This document shows, in pieces, positions 32,520 to 45,554 of a stretch of 64,000 bases of DNA (the stretch's first letter is position 1; each line of letters starts with the position of its first letter). This stretch comes from Mallotus nudiflorus (lineage: Eukaryota; Streptophyta; Magnoliopsida; Malpighiales; Euphorbiaceae): the NCBI GenBank assembly GCA_947683625.1, contig CANTUR010000242.1, forward strand, positions 1,101,872 through 1,165,871, written 5' to 3'. The notes under the pieces were generated by a model. It had not been told where the DNA came from, made no database searches, and worked only from the letters and a program-made list of their open reading frames with translations. The position numbers and the translations under genes were made by a program.

Positions 32520-33720
32520 GGAAAGTTTTTTTATTGGCTTTAAAATCAAATTTTCCAAGATTATCCTTGGTGTTTAATATGAAGCACTTGCATCCAAATA
32601 CTTTAAGATATGAGATTTTAGGTTTTCTATTTTTCTAAAGCTCATAAGAAGTTTTGTTTAAAATTGGCCTTTTAAAGACTCTATTTGTTTTATAGTAAGA
32701 AGTGTTAACGACTTCCATCTAAAAGTATAAAAATAAATTATACTCATAAAGTATGGTTCTAGTCATTTCCACTAAAGTCCTATTTTTCCTTTCAATAACG
32801 TCATTTTGTTAAGGTGTTATAGGAGAAGAAAAAGTGTGTGAAATACCATTTTTATTGCAAAAGGTTTTGAAAAATTCATTTTCAAATTCAATTTCATGAT
32901 CACTTCTAATAGTTGACATATAAAAACCTTTTTTCTTTTTAAACTCTTTTTCAGAAACTTTCAAAGGCTTTAAAAGCATCATTCTTATGAGCAAGGAAAC
33001 ACGCTCAAGTGTATCTAGAGTAATCATCAACCAAGAAATATGCATAGTGCATTCTACCTAAACTAGTAAATCTATTAGGACTAAATAAATCTATATAAAT
33101 AAGTTCAAGTGGTCTAGAAGTTGACACTACATTCTTGAGCTTAAAGGAATATTTAGATTGTTTTCCCTTTTGATAAGCATCATAAGGCTTATCCTTAATA
33201 AACTTAAGTTTAGGCAATCTAACCACAAGTTCATTTCTACTAAGATCATCCAAAAGCTCAAAATTTGCATGTGCTAATCTTTTATGCCAAGTCCATGTGT
33301 CATGGGAAATAGACATTAAGCATATAATGTATTTATTATCAACTTTATTCAATTTAATGACATAGACATTGTTAGCTCTTTCACCATTAAAAATTACTTT
33401 GTCATCATTTAAACTACTAATAAAGAAATTTCTAGGATAGAAAGTGACTTTATTTCCCATGTCACACAATTGACTAATACTAAGTAAATTATGTTTAAGA
33501 TTATCAGCAAGCAAAAGATGATAAATAAATAAGGATTGAGGGTTACCAATTTCTCTAATGCCTAATATCTTCACTTTGGCATTGTCCCCAAATGTGACAT
33601 GACCTCTATCCTTAGCATCAAACTTATTAAATTGTTCTTTGTCTCTCATCATATGTGTTAAACATCTATTATTAAGGTACCACTTGCTTTTAGCTTTTGT
33701 GGACTTCAAGCACAACTACA
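32520..33720 (-). pseudogene. copia protease and integrase, copy 2
   Basis: Frame 33715-33005 holds WYLNNRCLTHM, where the family has the protease WYLDSGCSRHM, so the catalytic DSG is lost. The gag-pre-integrase WHKRLAHANFELL and integrase start ELIYIDLF follow, then YFLVDDYSR. 33045-32809 continues in another frame with RSDHEIEFENEFFKTFC and SHTFSSPITP. Further pieces run to ~32520. At least one frameshift and several stops; inactive. Confidence 0.8.
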
Positions 33721-35783
33721 TAACATAATTCAAGCATTCTTTTAAACCCAAACCTTTGTTAGTCTAGGTTTTTTAGTCTTAAAGTAATCCAAAGGAAGTA
33801 ATTGCAAGCGTAGTCTTCTATAGAAGCATACATTGCTAATGTGACCTTTGGTCATGCAATAAAAATATTCAACATTGGCAAATATATTTCTTCTAGGAGC
33901 ATAAGCTTATCTAGTTCTATATGCCAGAGGAGGGGAATGTGACATACATTAACAATGGGATTATGCTTTGTGAGATGGTTGAGTAGCATGCTTAGGAGTG
34001 TTGTATCTAGTGTACATGTAAACATGTCTAGGTTGAGGCTTTTTGGTTTGTACCTTAGCCCTTTGTGTGAATAAAGGTTGGATCTTGTGAGACTTACCCT
34101 TATTATTTGACACATGAGACTTCTTAGCTTTAAAAGCTTGAGTCTCAAGAGGTTTAGAAGTAGAAGGAATAGAATCATATGAAACCTTAACAAATTTAAT
34201 ATGAGATGATGATTAGGAAGAACACAGTCTATTTATATATCCAATTCTATGAGTATTCCTATAGAGTTTTTTAGAGTTAAGTAGACTATCTAAAGTCTCT
34301 TTTCCCTTTTTGAATTTAGAAATGTAATTCTTTAAAACTAAAACCTCTCTAAAAAGATTAAGATTTTCATCATTAGGTTTCTTAAGTTGATCCTCTAAGG
34401 AATTAAAAGATTTCAAGTCATTAGCAAGTTTTTCATTTGATTTAACAAGTTTAGAGAAATCATTTTTCAAGTTTTTAAATTTCTTGGACAAACTAGATAG
34501 CTCATGCTTGTAAAGCTTCTTCTTAGAAAGCAAGCTTTTATATTTAAGCACAAGTTTGCTTATAATAGAGCTCTCATCATCATCATTATCATCATCACCA
34601 CAATCATCATAAAAAAGTGAAAAGTAGATGGTACCTTATTTTTATCTTTAAGAGCAAATAAAGCAAAGGTTGGCCACTTCTTGTTGTTCCTTTTCCTTTT
34701 CCAATTTAGAGGAGTCATCCCATGAAGGTTTAAAGGCCTTCTTCTTGTCCTTTGCTCCTTTATTCTTGAACTTGAACTTGGGGCACTCACTTCTAATGTG
34801 TTTCAATTTCTTGCATTTACAATAAGTAACTTTTTTACTCTTTTGTTCTTGTTGTCTCTTTGCTTTAAAAAGCTTTTTCTTTTTAAGAACTTATTAAACC
34901 CTCTAGTGATCATAGTTATTTCATCATCTTCATTAGAGTCCACCAAGCTTTCATCTTCACTAGCTTCTTCTATGGCCTTCAATGTTATCTGCTTTTTCTT
35001 CTCTTCTTTCTCATCCCTCTCATCTTCTCTTTGCTTTATGGTAAGCTCATATGTAAGGAGCTTCCCAATGAGAACATTGGTTGAGAGAGTTGAGAGGTCT
35101 TAAACTTCTTCAATTATAATGACTTTAGATTCTTAATATTTCTTAGGTAGGATTCTTAGAATCTTACTGTTCACTTCTTCCTTAAAAAAATGCTTTCCAA
35201 GTTTTCTCAAAGTAATGAGAAAAGCATTAAGGTAATTTGTAATTTCGGTTATTGATTCTTGAGGCTTCATCTTGAAGAGTTCATACTCATACATGTGGAG
35301 TTGAACCTTTTTGCTTCTCAATTGTATATTTCTTTTATAGTGGTTCTTAAGTGTCTTCTATACTTCTTTTGCAGATTGGCAATATTAAACTTTGCCACCT
35401 TCTTCTCTTGACATAAAGGCTAATAAGATAGTCATGGCTTTCTTAATCTTTTAGTTATCTTCTTTTTGCTCATTATTCCATTAAATTCCTGTAAAATGAG
35501 TCTCTACATCATCAATCAAAGATTTAGGTGGTTCCTAACCCTTTTGAACAACATCCTAAAGTCTAATAGGATCACTATCGAAATACAACTCCATTTTGAA
35601 CTTCCAATATAAGTAATCGCTTCCATCAAAGAAGGGTTTAAAAGATGAAAAGTTAAGAAATTCACTTCCCAATTTTAATTGCCGTAAAGGGGGGGTGAAT
35701 AGGGCTACTTGAAATTTAGAAGAAAAGTAAGGAACTTTAGCAAGAATTAAAAGAGGATTAAGGAGATAGAAGATAAAAAACAA
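33721..35783 (-). pseudogene. copia gag, copy 2
   Basis: Starts near 35650 with FFDGSDYLYWKFKMELYFDS, a DUF4219/UBN2-type gag N-terminus. YEYELFKMKPQESITEI and LRILPKKY follow (35321-35133). A Lys/Glu-rich region is next, then an Asp/Glu-rich stretch and a coiled-coil-like segment, KKFKNLKNDFSKLVKSNEKL (34551-34213). Broken into several frames by stops. Inactive. Confidence 0.75.
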
Positions 35784-36255
35784 ATGTTTAAGGAGTTCAA
35801 TTCATAAATGAATATGTGTCTCTACTTAATTTATCCTCAAGTTAGGATTTTCAATCCCCACATTAATCTCATTCACAAGATTAAGATTATAAAAGTTTTA
35901 GTATTAACTCTAAACTTTACAATAATGAGCTTTTGACTAGGTTAAGCTCTAACCACAATCCTAAGTGTTTTGATGGCTAAACACTTAAATTAATTCCTTT
36001 AGAAATAAACCCCACTTCTCTTCAAATCTATCCTAAGAATTAAATGAATTAAAAGTCCTATTTCTAATATACAACCAACTCTCAAAGAGTTTAATGAACA
36101 ATAAAGAAATTAGATAAAATTTTAAGAGCTTCAAGGAATGCTAAGAGTAAAAAGTTCAACAACCAAATTTCTAACTTTTTAATGAAGCTCCAGGAGTTGT
36201 TGATATACATTAATAACTCAAATATAGTTGTTAGGGGTATTAACTTCGTCCCTAA
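35660..36255 (-). repeat. partial copia LTR, copy 2
   Basis: Shares with the LTRs at 42072-43175 and 54307-55371 the GGGGTGAATAGGGCT-type start, the CTTATCCT-AAGTTAGGATTTTCAATC stretch and the AATTATAGCTGTT region, then stops at ~36255. Only the 3' half in LTR orientation remains. Confidence 0.7.
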
Positions 36256-39200
36256 CTATCTTTAATTTTCATTAAACGCAAAATAATTTTTTAATCCTTG
36301 AATTGTCCAAAGTGAAGCTAGAGCTTGGAGGAGACTTATTTTTGATATTTTGCTAAAGAGCTTTAATCTTACTAGAGAAAGACATAGGAGAGGCAACTTT
36401 AAATAAATCAAGAGTAGAACCAGCAATTGAGAATTACACCTAAAATAAATCTGGAAAAGCATGCCACAAATCAAATGCATAAGGACATGAGACAAGCACA
36501 CAATCAGTTGTCTTATAAGCTTTAAAGCAAATGTGACAACAAGAAACTAGAAACATGCCCTTCCTCTGCAAATTATCATCAGTGGGCAATTTTTTATAGA
36601 AGGCATGCCAACACAAAAGAGATCAGCTTGGCAGAAGGTAGTGGTGCCACAACTCTCGACCCCATGCAACTTTAAGATTAGGAACTCTGAAAAAATTAGC
36701 AGTAATTTTACAAGAAAAAACCCTATTAGGAGAAAATTTCCATACAATCATAATTATTGGCAGAGAAAATAACATTGTGCAAGTTTGAAACCACATAAGG
36801 AAAAGCACTTGAAATATCACTAGAGATATGCCAAAAACCATCCCAGAAAACATCATTGATGGTAGCTTGAAGATGCTTGCACACTAAGGTAGGTATCCCA
36901 ATCTTATTAGCAATTGAATATCCAAGGAAGTTAGAAGTCCAAAAGTAAAGATCAAAATTATAAGCTAGCAACCATTAAGAAGAATCTTGAAAATCATGAT
37001 AAATGTTTTTGATAGAAGGCCAAATCAAAAAACAAACATAAAAAACTTTAGGAGAGCCATTTTTAAGGAATTTGCACCGAAGAAAGTCATAAACAAAGGA
37101 GCTAAGACATCGAATCAATAAGAGACTTATTAAAGCAAACTAATCTTTTCAATCTAATGCCACCTTTATCAATGGGAAAGCAATATCTATCCCAACTAAC
37201 TGAAATCAATTTTTTACAATGAATAGAACCTGCTTTCTCCATATGCTTCAAAAGAGGAAGAGGCCATTTGTAAATCATAAAATAATAAAAAGGAGAACCA
37301 TAAAATGAAGACTTGATTAAAGTAAGTCTTCTAGCCATAGAAAAGGAATGACCTTTCTAACCTTTTAAGTTAGCAATCACTCGATCTATATAGGACTTCA
37401 ACCACTTAGACTTAGGAGCACCGATAAACATAAGAACACCTTGATAAATAAATGGAAAATCACCAACCTACATTCCAACTCTAGAACGCATAGAATTAAC
37501 ATGATAAGCAGGAATACCATTACTAAGGAATAACTCAGACTTGTCTTAATTAACCCTTTGCCCAAACAAGAAACCATAATCATGGAAAACAATGGCAAGA
37601 AGATCTATTAGCTCTAGTGGCTTGATTAAAACTTAGGATATCATTAACAAAAAGCGAATGAGAAGAGCAAATAGTACCACTATTAAACACAAGAGCAAGC
37701 CATCCTGAAGCAGCAGTAAAAGCAAGCTTTCTACTTAAATATTCCTCGGCCAAACAAAAAATTAAAAGAGAAAGCGGGTCACCTTGGTGCAAACCACGAG
37801 AGACAAAAAAATAGTCATTTTGACTCATATTAATAAGAATAAATAATTTAGCTAAAGCAAAGATACTCCAAATCCAATCACAAAATCTTTCAGAAAATCC
37901 AAAACTATGAAGAACTACCAAGATAAAGTCCCATTCCATAGAGTCAAATGCCTTCTTAATGTTAATCTTTACTGCAATATTACCTCCCCTACAATTATTG
38001 TTCATAACATTAAAACATTTTGAGTTAGCAACTATACAGTCTTTAATATTCTTGCCCTTAATAAATCCAAATTGATTATCAAAAATAATTTTAAAAGCAA
38101 TAGGAGCAAGATGCCGAGCTAAAATTCTAGTAATAATCTTGAATAGAAAATTACTTAAAATAATAAGGCAAAATTTATCAATGAAATTAGCACCCAACAT
38201 ATTTGGAATAAGCACCATCAAATTGGAATTCAGACCACTAAAAATGGACCCAGTATTGAAAAAACTTCGAATAGCATTATAAAGGTCAAAACTAACAATA
38301 TTCCAATAAGAGCGATAAAATGACTTATGAAGCCATCTAGACTTAGAGCACTGTGAGGGTCCATATAAAAAACCACTGAATGAGTAAGTTTATTAAAAGG
38401 TATAAAAGTGAGAGAAACATTATCTGCCTTTGAAACCAAGCTATGAATTACAACTTTAATGTAAGATAAATTATGTGGAGCTGCATCCGAAGTAAAAAAT
38501 AAGAAAAATAATCAATAACATGATTAAACCAAGCTAGCATTCTCTTCTAACACCACATTAATTATTATATAAGAACCCATACTCTAAGCTCTACTTATAG
38601 CTAGAAGAGCATGATAAAATTTGGTGTTGCGATCACCCTCCTTTAACTATTTAATTTGGCTTTTATCTTTAAAAAGTGATTCTTAATGAGATAAATGCAA
38701 AGAAAGATTTTTATTAGCTTATAATTCCTAACGATGTAAGTTATCAAAAAACCCATAGAGCTTAATCTCATATTGAACCAAAATCAAAGACTACTTTGCT
38801 TTGGAGATTAAAGATTCCATAAGCTCGAAAGTGCTTTTATTTTAAGACCTCAAAAAGGAACCTAACAATTTTAATTTAATCATCATAATAAACACCAGAT
38901 GGCCCAAAATAGAAAGAAAACACCAAAAATCACCCACTGTAGATAAAAATTGATCATGAGAAGTCCACATGGATAAAAACCAAAATGACTACAAGTTATT
39001 AGACATCTGCTGACAAGAGAGAAGAATAGGATTATGATTTAAACAATAGCGTGCAAGGGTATGGCACTCAATGGAAGACTAATTTTCAAAAGAAGAATCA
39101 GAGCATAAAATATAATGAAGATGAATATTAACATGATGAATGCCTCTCCTGTTGTTAGACCAAGTATAAAAAGGTTCTTCATTCTCTAAACAAGTCAGTA

Positions 39201-39700
39201 AGCATTTAGTCATAGAAGAAAGAAAATCATGACATGATTGAGCACTAGGAGGATGACCCATCTTCTCATGAGAACTGCAACAAGCATTAAAATCAAAGTA
39301 GAAAGATGATCCAACTAAACTTGTAGATGTTTCCTCATAGAACTTAGTACATGAGCATAAACACAAGTAATGAATTAGGAATACTTATTAAATTTACATT
39401 CCATAGTAACATACTGAGCTAAACTAGAAAATACATTAACATTGTTAGCTCCCACATCATTAGAAACAAGCACCCACAAAGAAGGAAAATCCAAATCATT
39501 AGAAGCAATGAAAAACAAATCAAGAGAACGCTAGAAATCACTTAGAATGGAATTAAAAGCTATTTTTGGTGCAACCAAATAAAGAAATGAAGGCTTATGA
39601 GTATGATAAAAATTAAACAAGGCACGTTGGGTTTTAAAATTCCCCAACCGCCTACAATTCCAAAATAAAGTATTCATTGAGAAGCATTGGAACTGACCTT
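36256..39700 (-). pseudogene. LINE ORF2: endonuclease and reverse transcriptase
   Basis: The endonuclease part starts around LFWNCRRLGN (~39670) and ends with FYTWSNNRRGIHHVN (about 39160), the conserved FTW-N-R block. Reverse transcriptase lies mainly at 38221-37580: FIKGKNIKDCIVANS, then AVKINIKKAFDSMEWDFI, then SRGLHQGDPLS. The second catalytic block, normally a FADD, reads FVNDI, so a catalytic Asp is lost. The C-terminal zf-RVT region shows CHICF...SCPYAFDLWH (~36530-36460). The frame is broken by stops. Nothing remains of the 3' end. Confidence 0.82.
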
Positions 39701-39959
39701 GTTTAAGGTCTAGTACTTATAAGAATAGCTTTTCAAGGAGTTTTTTCTTTCTTCTTTTTTATTAAAAACCACTTGCTAATTGCTAGAATCTTATTCCACA
39801 ATGACTACCCATGCTTGGTTGGAAATAGAATGCAACTCACACTGCACCAAAACCCAGGTCACAGAATCCTTATTAGTTATAGAAATAACATTCGCTTCAT
39901 CATCATGCTTATGTTGAGTAAGAGGCCACTCACATTGATTTTGATTCTCCCTAAAAACA

Positions 39960-41035
39960 TTTGAACTCTCCACAAAAGTGTCATCAGATTCAGTAGTAAT
40001 TAGATCCTAAGCGGGATCAAGAACCTCCTTATCAAATCATTAAACAACATTATATGGGACAATAGGAAGATCGGGCTGTTCAGTTAAAAGGATAGTTTCA
40101 TAAAGGTGCGCAAATGCAATATTGACAGAAATGCTAGAATGACATTTTGGTTGCCAAATTTTACAAACTGGGGATCGACCTCTAGCTTCAGTTTTATTCT
40201 AATCTAGATTAGCTTGTAAAGAGGTATTTTGAGGTTTAACGAGGCGACAGGATGAAGCTCCATGGCTAATGGAATTACAGGTGTGACAAAGCTCTGGGAG
40301 ATTCTCATAAATAATATCAATGTCAAATAATAAGCCATTATTATCCATCATTATAAGGCATTATAAATTAGTAGCAAGATCAATATCGACCAAAACACGA
40401 GCAAAATGGCCAAGATCACCATCTAAAGTTGCTCTATCAAGTAAATAGGAGTATTAATACTCCTAGCAATATCAACCAGGATTTGAGGATCCTAAAATTC
40501 CCACAGTAATTTGTCGAAACAAAACCAAAGCTGAGTCATAGTTGATTTTTATTTATAAAGGTTCAAAACCTAGAGTCCATTGTTGCAAGCATAGGATTCC
40601 AAGTTTGAGGACAATTGAACCAATGTTCTAAACATCGTCTTTAGTAGCAATTGAGGAAATTAGGCGCTAGTCGGTATTAAGATTCCAAATTGCAGACAAT
40701 CTCTCTTTCAGCTTTGGAAGAATCCAGGGAGTTTCTCATTTGCTCAAAATAATACGGGCAATTAATGAGTGTTGGCATAACGCATTACATTTCCTGTAAA
40801 TGTCATTGTTGATTTTGATCGCTTGATATGCTCCATGCTTAGGGTCTCCTGAGGAAGGGAGAGGCAATGGAATATCAGAAGTAACCATAGAGGCAAAGGT
40901 GTTCGGGCAAGTAGGCTCAATGTCAGGATTGTTTTTTCTAGAGACATCCTTCAAAGGAGGTTATTGAGGAAAACCATGTGATGAAAATAAAGCAAAATGG
41001 CTAACATAGTCGTCGCCATGATGAGGGTTGGACAT
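39960..41035 (-). pseudogene. LINE ORF1 (DUF4283 and CCHC knuckle)
   Basis: Starts at an ATG (41035-41033) with MSNPHHGDDYVSHFA. It continues with NTFASMVTSDIPLPLP and a DUF4283-like stretch interrupted by stops. A CX2CX4HX4C zinc knuckle (CHTCNSISHGASSCR, about 40292-40246) is intact. Nucleic-acid-binding gag-like protein of plant L1 elements. Confidence 0.75.
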
Positions 41036-41095
41036 TGAAGCTTCCAACGGCTGCATCTAGGGTTTTCTCAATCTCTTATTCTTACCTAATTACAG

Positions 41096-42066
41096 TCAAA
41101 TATAACTATCACTCTTCTTTTTCATTAGAAAATTATGTCTTTTAATTTAATTAATTAAAACATCCACCTTTTATTTAATTAAAAACACATACACATTTTT
41201 ATTTTATTTTTATTTAACGTAAGTAAAAATGTATAACTTATCAATTATATTATGTTTTTATTTTATTTTATTTATTCAATTATTATTATTACTATACATA
41301 TTAAAAATGTACATGTACTTTTAATAAAAAAATTAAAATTAAATTATTATAATAACTTTCTAAACTTTCACTTTTATATTTGATTAATTTGTAGTTTTTT
41401 CATTTGTTAAAATTACTTAATAATTATATCAAATTGTATGTATTATCTAAAGTCTCCATAAAACATAGATTGACGACTAGTTTTCAATTGAATCAGCTTT
41501 ACCGAGCTAATATTAAAAGATTGGATCATACACTCATATCACTAAACTTTTTAACTAATAATAATAATATTAAGGCTTAATAGTCTATAAAATCTACACC
41601 TTTTCAACTTATTATGGTTTTAACTCATTTTTAAAATTTTGATAAAAATATCTCAATTTGATAAATTTGTTCTTATTATAATTTACAATTGATTTTGATC
41701 AAAATTAAACATGGAGGTACGAATATAGCATATTAAGTGACATTACTGATGTACCATGTCAATTGTATATTTATATAAAAAATAAACTATTTTCAATTTG
41801 TATCTATTTCATCTTAAATTTGTTGTTTTGGTCTAAATATCTTAATTTTTCTAAATACATGGTATTTTACTATTAGATATGTAAATTTTTCTTATTTAAT
41901 TATAGTATTTAAATTAACTAATAAAATATTATAGCATTTAAATTATTTATTATTTAAATATAAACTTTTTAAATATATATTATTTATTTATTACTAAATA
42001 CTTCAATTTAATTAATAAAATATTTCACATGATTAATTTCTATGAATATTATTAAAATTAAATATA
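41096..42066. other. AT-rich intergenic DNA
   Basis: No open frame of note. Ends at the TGTTC target duplication (42067-42071) of the copia element. Confidence 0.6.
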
Positions 42067-42071
42067 TGTTC

Positions 42072-43175
42072 TAAGAGAGTCTTAGAGGGGGGTGAATGGG
42101 ACTATCGAACAAAATTTAGAAATTAAAGAAATTCTTTGCAAAAATTGAAAGAATATTAAGAAGGAAGAATGAAGAACACAAAGATTTAAGGAGTTCGAAT
42201 TTAACAATAATCCTACGTCTCCACCTAACTTATCCCTAAATTAGGATTTTCAATCACCCGCAATCTTATTCACAAGATTGAGAATACATAAAAGTTTTAT
42301 AGCTCACTCTTACAATCTTACAACTTAATTTTTCTAGGATCACTCAAAAACCAAATTACAAGTGTTTTTAAGGCTCATACTAAAACTGAATTCCCAATTG
42401 TTTTAATGGTTAAATACTTAAACCAATTCATTTAAAATAACATCTCACTTCCAGTTTTTCTAATCCCAGAAAATAGAAGAACAAGAATTTATATTCTGAC
42501 ACTCACCAACTCTCACAAGAGTATACAACAATAGAAATGAATTAGAGAAGAATTTAGAGAGATTAATTGAATATTTGTATGTACAAAATGAATGTGCAAG
42601 TTTTTTAACCTCAAAACAATCTTCAAAGGTCATATTTATACTTGAGCAATCCAATTATAGCTATTAGAAATAATAATTTTGTTCCCAATATTACCCAAGT
42701 CTATTTGAATGAAAATTTAGACTTTTGAGCTGCATTTTGTAAGTCTCGATAGGGATATCATTAGTCTCGGTCAGGACTAGCATCAAATAGCTGTTATGTT
42801 TGAAAAACTGCCCTGATCCCGATCGAGATGACCATGTCTCGATCGAGACTACCTTGTCCCAAGCAATGTCCCGATCAGGACAAACACTACCTATTTTTGC
42901 CAATTTTTACTCTCTTTGGTCCCGCTCGGGACTGCTTTGGTCCCGATCGGGACTATGACCCAAATTGTAACTTTTTATGCAATTTAGTCCTTATGATAAG
43001 TCGGTTGAGATAATACTTGTTATGACTTTTTGGAATCAGTTCTCTTTGATATTTCATCATCATTTTGACTTCCAAATTATTCCTAAGTTATACATACTTG
43101 AAGCAAACACATTAGTTGCTTAAAATTATGTTTGTTAAGATCAAAATCAAGATTGCTAACTTGCTAAGGTCAACA
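42072..43175 (-). repeat. 3' LTR of the copia element
   Basis: 1104 bp. On the minus strand it starts TGTTGACC and its last two bases read TA instead of CA. Contains a cluster of palindromes of the TCTCGATCGAGA / GTCCCGATCGGGAC type (about 42740-42955). Confidence 0.88.
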
Positions 43176-43905
43176 ATCTCCTCCTTTTTTATTTTGATAA
43201 ACTTATTTTGAGTTGAAAAAAATATTGCAAAGTGTGTGATTGATAACAATTTGTGATAAATATATTTCTTTATTTATTCCCCTTATGAATATGGATATGA
43301 TAAGAAATATAATTTTTTATTTTAAATAGTAAAAAGAAATATCATAACAAAAATTATGGTCTAAGGCATAAAAGGAACATTTGATAATGTGAAGGACATA
43401 ATTTCAAACATATAATGCATCATAAAATAGTACAAACATGATCATATATAGCTTAGCTAGTTAATTGATCATGTGTCACTTAGAATATTACAATCATGAA
43501 CATTAAGCATAAATATTACATTTCTTTTTCTCCCCCTTTGTTAATCAATAGAGGAAACAAAAGACTATGAACCAAAATAATGAAAAAGCAAAGATATATA
43601 AAATCTTTATGAAATTAAAATATCATTTAAGCAAATTTTCTCCCTCCAAATAAAAAATATTTGACATTAAGAACACACTATAATATAGTTACGACACTTA
43701 CATAGACACATCTTTAAAAGAAAAATCTTTTTAAAGTAATTAACTAAGTATACATGCAAACTCAACTATTGTTTCCTTTTAAAGATCAAAACAATTCCTA
43801 AGAGGAATTTTGCATGTATATAAAAAATGCATAATAATGATTAATAGATTAAATAAACACACATAGTTAAATTCAAATATTTTCTCCCCCTTTAACAAAA
43901 ATAAA
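43176..43905 (-). promoter_or_regulatory. multiplied polypurine tracts
   Basis: On the minus strand AAAAAAGGAGGAGATTG abuts the 3' LTR (plus 43173-43189). Similar purine tracts preceded by T-rich/CAAA words lie at about 43521-43545 (AAAGGGGGAGAAAAAG), 43627-43645 (GGAGGGAGAAAA) and 43881-43905 (AAAGGGGGAGAAAA). Repeated copies of the plus-strand priming site are a Sirevirus hallmark. Confidence 0.75.
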
Positions 43906-44104
43906 AAAGAAAGAATATTAGAGAAATTTAATTTTTGAGAAAAGAAAATTTCATTAATAAAGAAAAAGATGCAGTACAAGGATATGATACTAAAAGTAAA
44001 TGAAAAATAAACTAAACATAAATAAGGATAGAAGGAGTCAAAAATAAAACTAATAGCTAGTGGCTTATATACCAAAAATAAACCAAACATAAACAAAAAA
44101 TACA

Positions 44105-45367
44105 AATAATGTTTATTCGTGAGGAGGAAAAGGAGGAGGATGAGGATAAATGTATGTGTAGCCTTATTACTCATAGATATGAAGAACATCATGTTAAAGA
44201 TGAGCAATATTATCATCAATTTGATTAAAGCGCACATTAAAATTAGATTCAACTTCTTTAAAGTGAGAATTAAAGTTGGATTCCATGAGGGACTTGCGCT
44301 CAATGATTTGACCAATCCAAGAAGGTTCATCCTTTTGAGCTTGAGCACCTTGATTAGAAGTTCCTTTATTTCTTATCCTCTTTCTTGGAGGGGCAACTTA
44401 AGGTTGAGGTTCTTGTTCTTCTTTCCCTTAACCTTTTTACTCTTCTAACTCTTGAAACATGGCCTCAATATTTTCACTACCACCAAGATCATGTTTCCAA
44501 ACCTAAACTCCATTGATAAAAGTAAATTGTTTCGAGTTTCAAATAAAAGTAGCATAAAAAAATAAGGGTTTGGTAGAAGATAAAGAGTCAAGATTAATAT
44601 TGAATAATTTTGCTAATTTTGTAAAAATCCCACCAATACAAATAACATCAGTTTGACTATCACTAATTAACCAAATTCTCCATTGTAAAAATCTTCCTAA
44701 AGTAATACTCTCATTATTATGAAGACAATAGAGAATGAAAAGGTCATCAAGAGAGATTACTTTATTAGAGAGAGTTTTACCGTTAATTAAATAAGTAAGG
44801 AAATGATGAACATATCAAAATGCTTTGGATTTAAAGAAAGAAGCTTTGGTGTGTCCGACAAAAAATAGAGGAGCATTGGGAGCTTTGATATGATCCCAAT
44901 AGGAGGAGGCAATCCAATGAGGGTCATCTTGAATGTGTCCCTCTTAAGAGAATCCAAAAAGAGTATCAAACTCTTAATGATTCATAAAGCGATCTCTCCC
45001 TCCTAATTTAAATCTCATGGCGAAATAAGGATTTTCATCATCAAATTTAACAGATTAAAGAGTAAAAGATGAAAAAAAATTCAATGATGAGAGAGGGGTG
45101 AGAAGGAAGAGATGAGAAGGCAAAATCATAAATCCTACCTTTAAGGAGAAGATCTTGGACTTCATCAAAGCAACCAATAGCCTTGAGAGTGTCTTCATGC
45201 ATGTAACATGAGGGAATGAAAGCCCTTTTTTGAAAAAGAGAACTCCTTTTCTTAATTTCTTGATAAGAATAAGAAAAAGGAAAGTGAGTTCTCTTGGGTT
45301 TATCCTTCTTTGAAGGAGAAGGAACTTGAGAAGATAAAGGGTTTGCTAGGTTTCTTTAGAGCCATTA
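44105..45367 (-). pseudogene. post-pol ORF of the copia element, function unknown
   Basis: Minus-strand reading from ATG at ~45367 (MALKKPSKPF) is coherent apart from a frameshift near the start and several stops. Segments are SPSKKDKPKRTHFPFSYSYQ, then KAIGCFDEVQDLLLKGR, a GHIQDDPHWIASSYWD-like stretch, INGKTLSN and ISLDDLFILYCLHN, and ITLGRFLQWRIW. The C-terminal part has a basic, NLS-like APPRKRIRNKG, then PSWIGQIIERKSLMESNF and heptad-like SHFKEVESNFNVRFNQ, ending in a Pro-rich tail PHPPPFPPHE. It lies where Sireviruses carry an envelope-like or additional ORF. No membrane helix is seen. The architecture (globular domain, NLS, coiled coil) rather recalls the 'putative plant transposon protein' ORFs of other retroelements; that is only a likeness. 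Confidence 0.55.
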
Positions 45368-45554
45368 AGAGAGAATTTGAAGTACAATGTATAGAGAGAA
45401 AAGAATTAATGAGGAATAGATGTGGTATTTATAAGCATAAGATTATGGTTGGAAATAGTGTAAAATTTAAATTTGAATTGAATAGGAACCTTAAAATTCA
45501 TTCCTATTTTTTATTGGAGAGTCAAAAAGGTAAAAAAATTTAAAATTTCTTATC

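Larger units (their letters stand above)
32480..36255 (-). mobile_element. truncated Sirevirus-like Ty1/copia element, copy 2
   Basis: Minus-strand gag-protease-integrase sequence (35.8 to 32.5 kb) preceded by a partial 5' LTR (about 35660-36255). It is clearly related to the element at 42.07-55.37 kb; for example both hold GNPQSLSIHH/GNPQSLFIYH and NKVTFYPRN segments. It stops inside integrase on the low-coordinate side and inside the LTR on the high side, where LINE sequence begins. RT, RNase H and the other LTR are missing. Confidence 0.8.
36256..41095 (-). mobile_element. L1-type LINE, decayed, lacking its 3' end
   Basis: Minus-strand order ORF1 (41035 to ~39960), endonuclease (~39700 to 38900), reverse transcriptase (~38500 to 37400), and a zinc-finger/C-terminal part to 36256. 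The 5' end is nearly complete, including a short leader before the ORF1 start at 41035. The 3' UTR and poly-A tail are missing, replaced by copia LTR sequence. No target duplication could be defined. Stops and frameshifts throughout. Confidence 0.82.

Noticed and set aside
43779..44348. 189-residue minus open frame with many hydrophobic residues
   Set aside because: The coherent post-pol reading is in a different frame over the same stretch. Phe/Leu richness comes from T-rich DNA, so it is not taken as an envelope protein.
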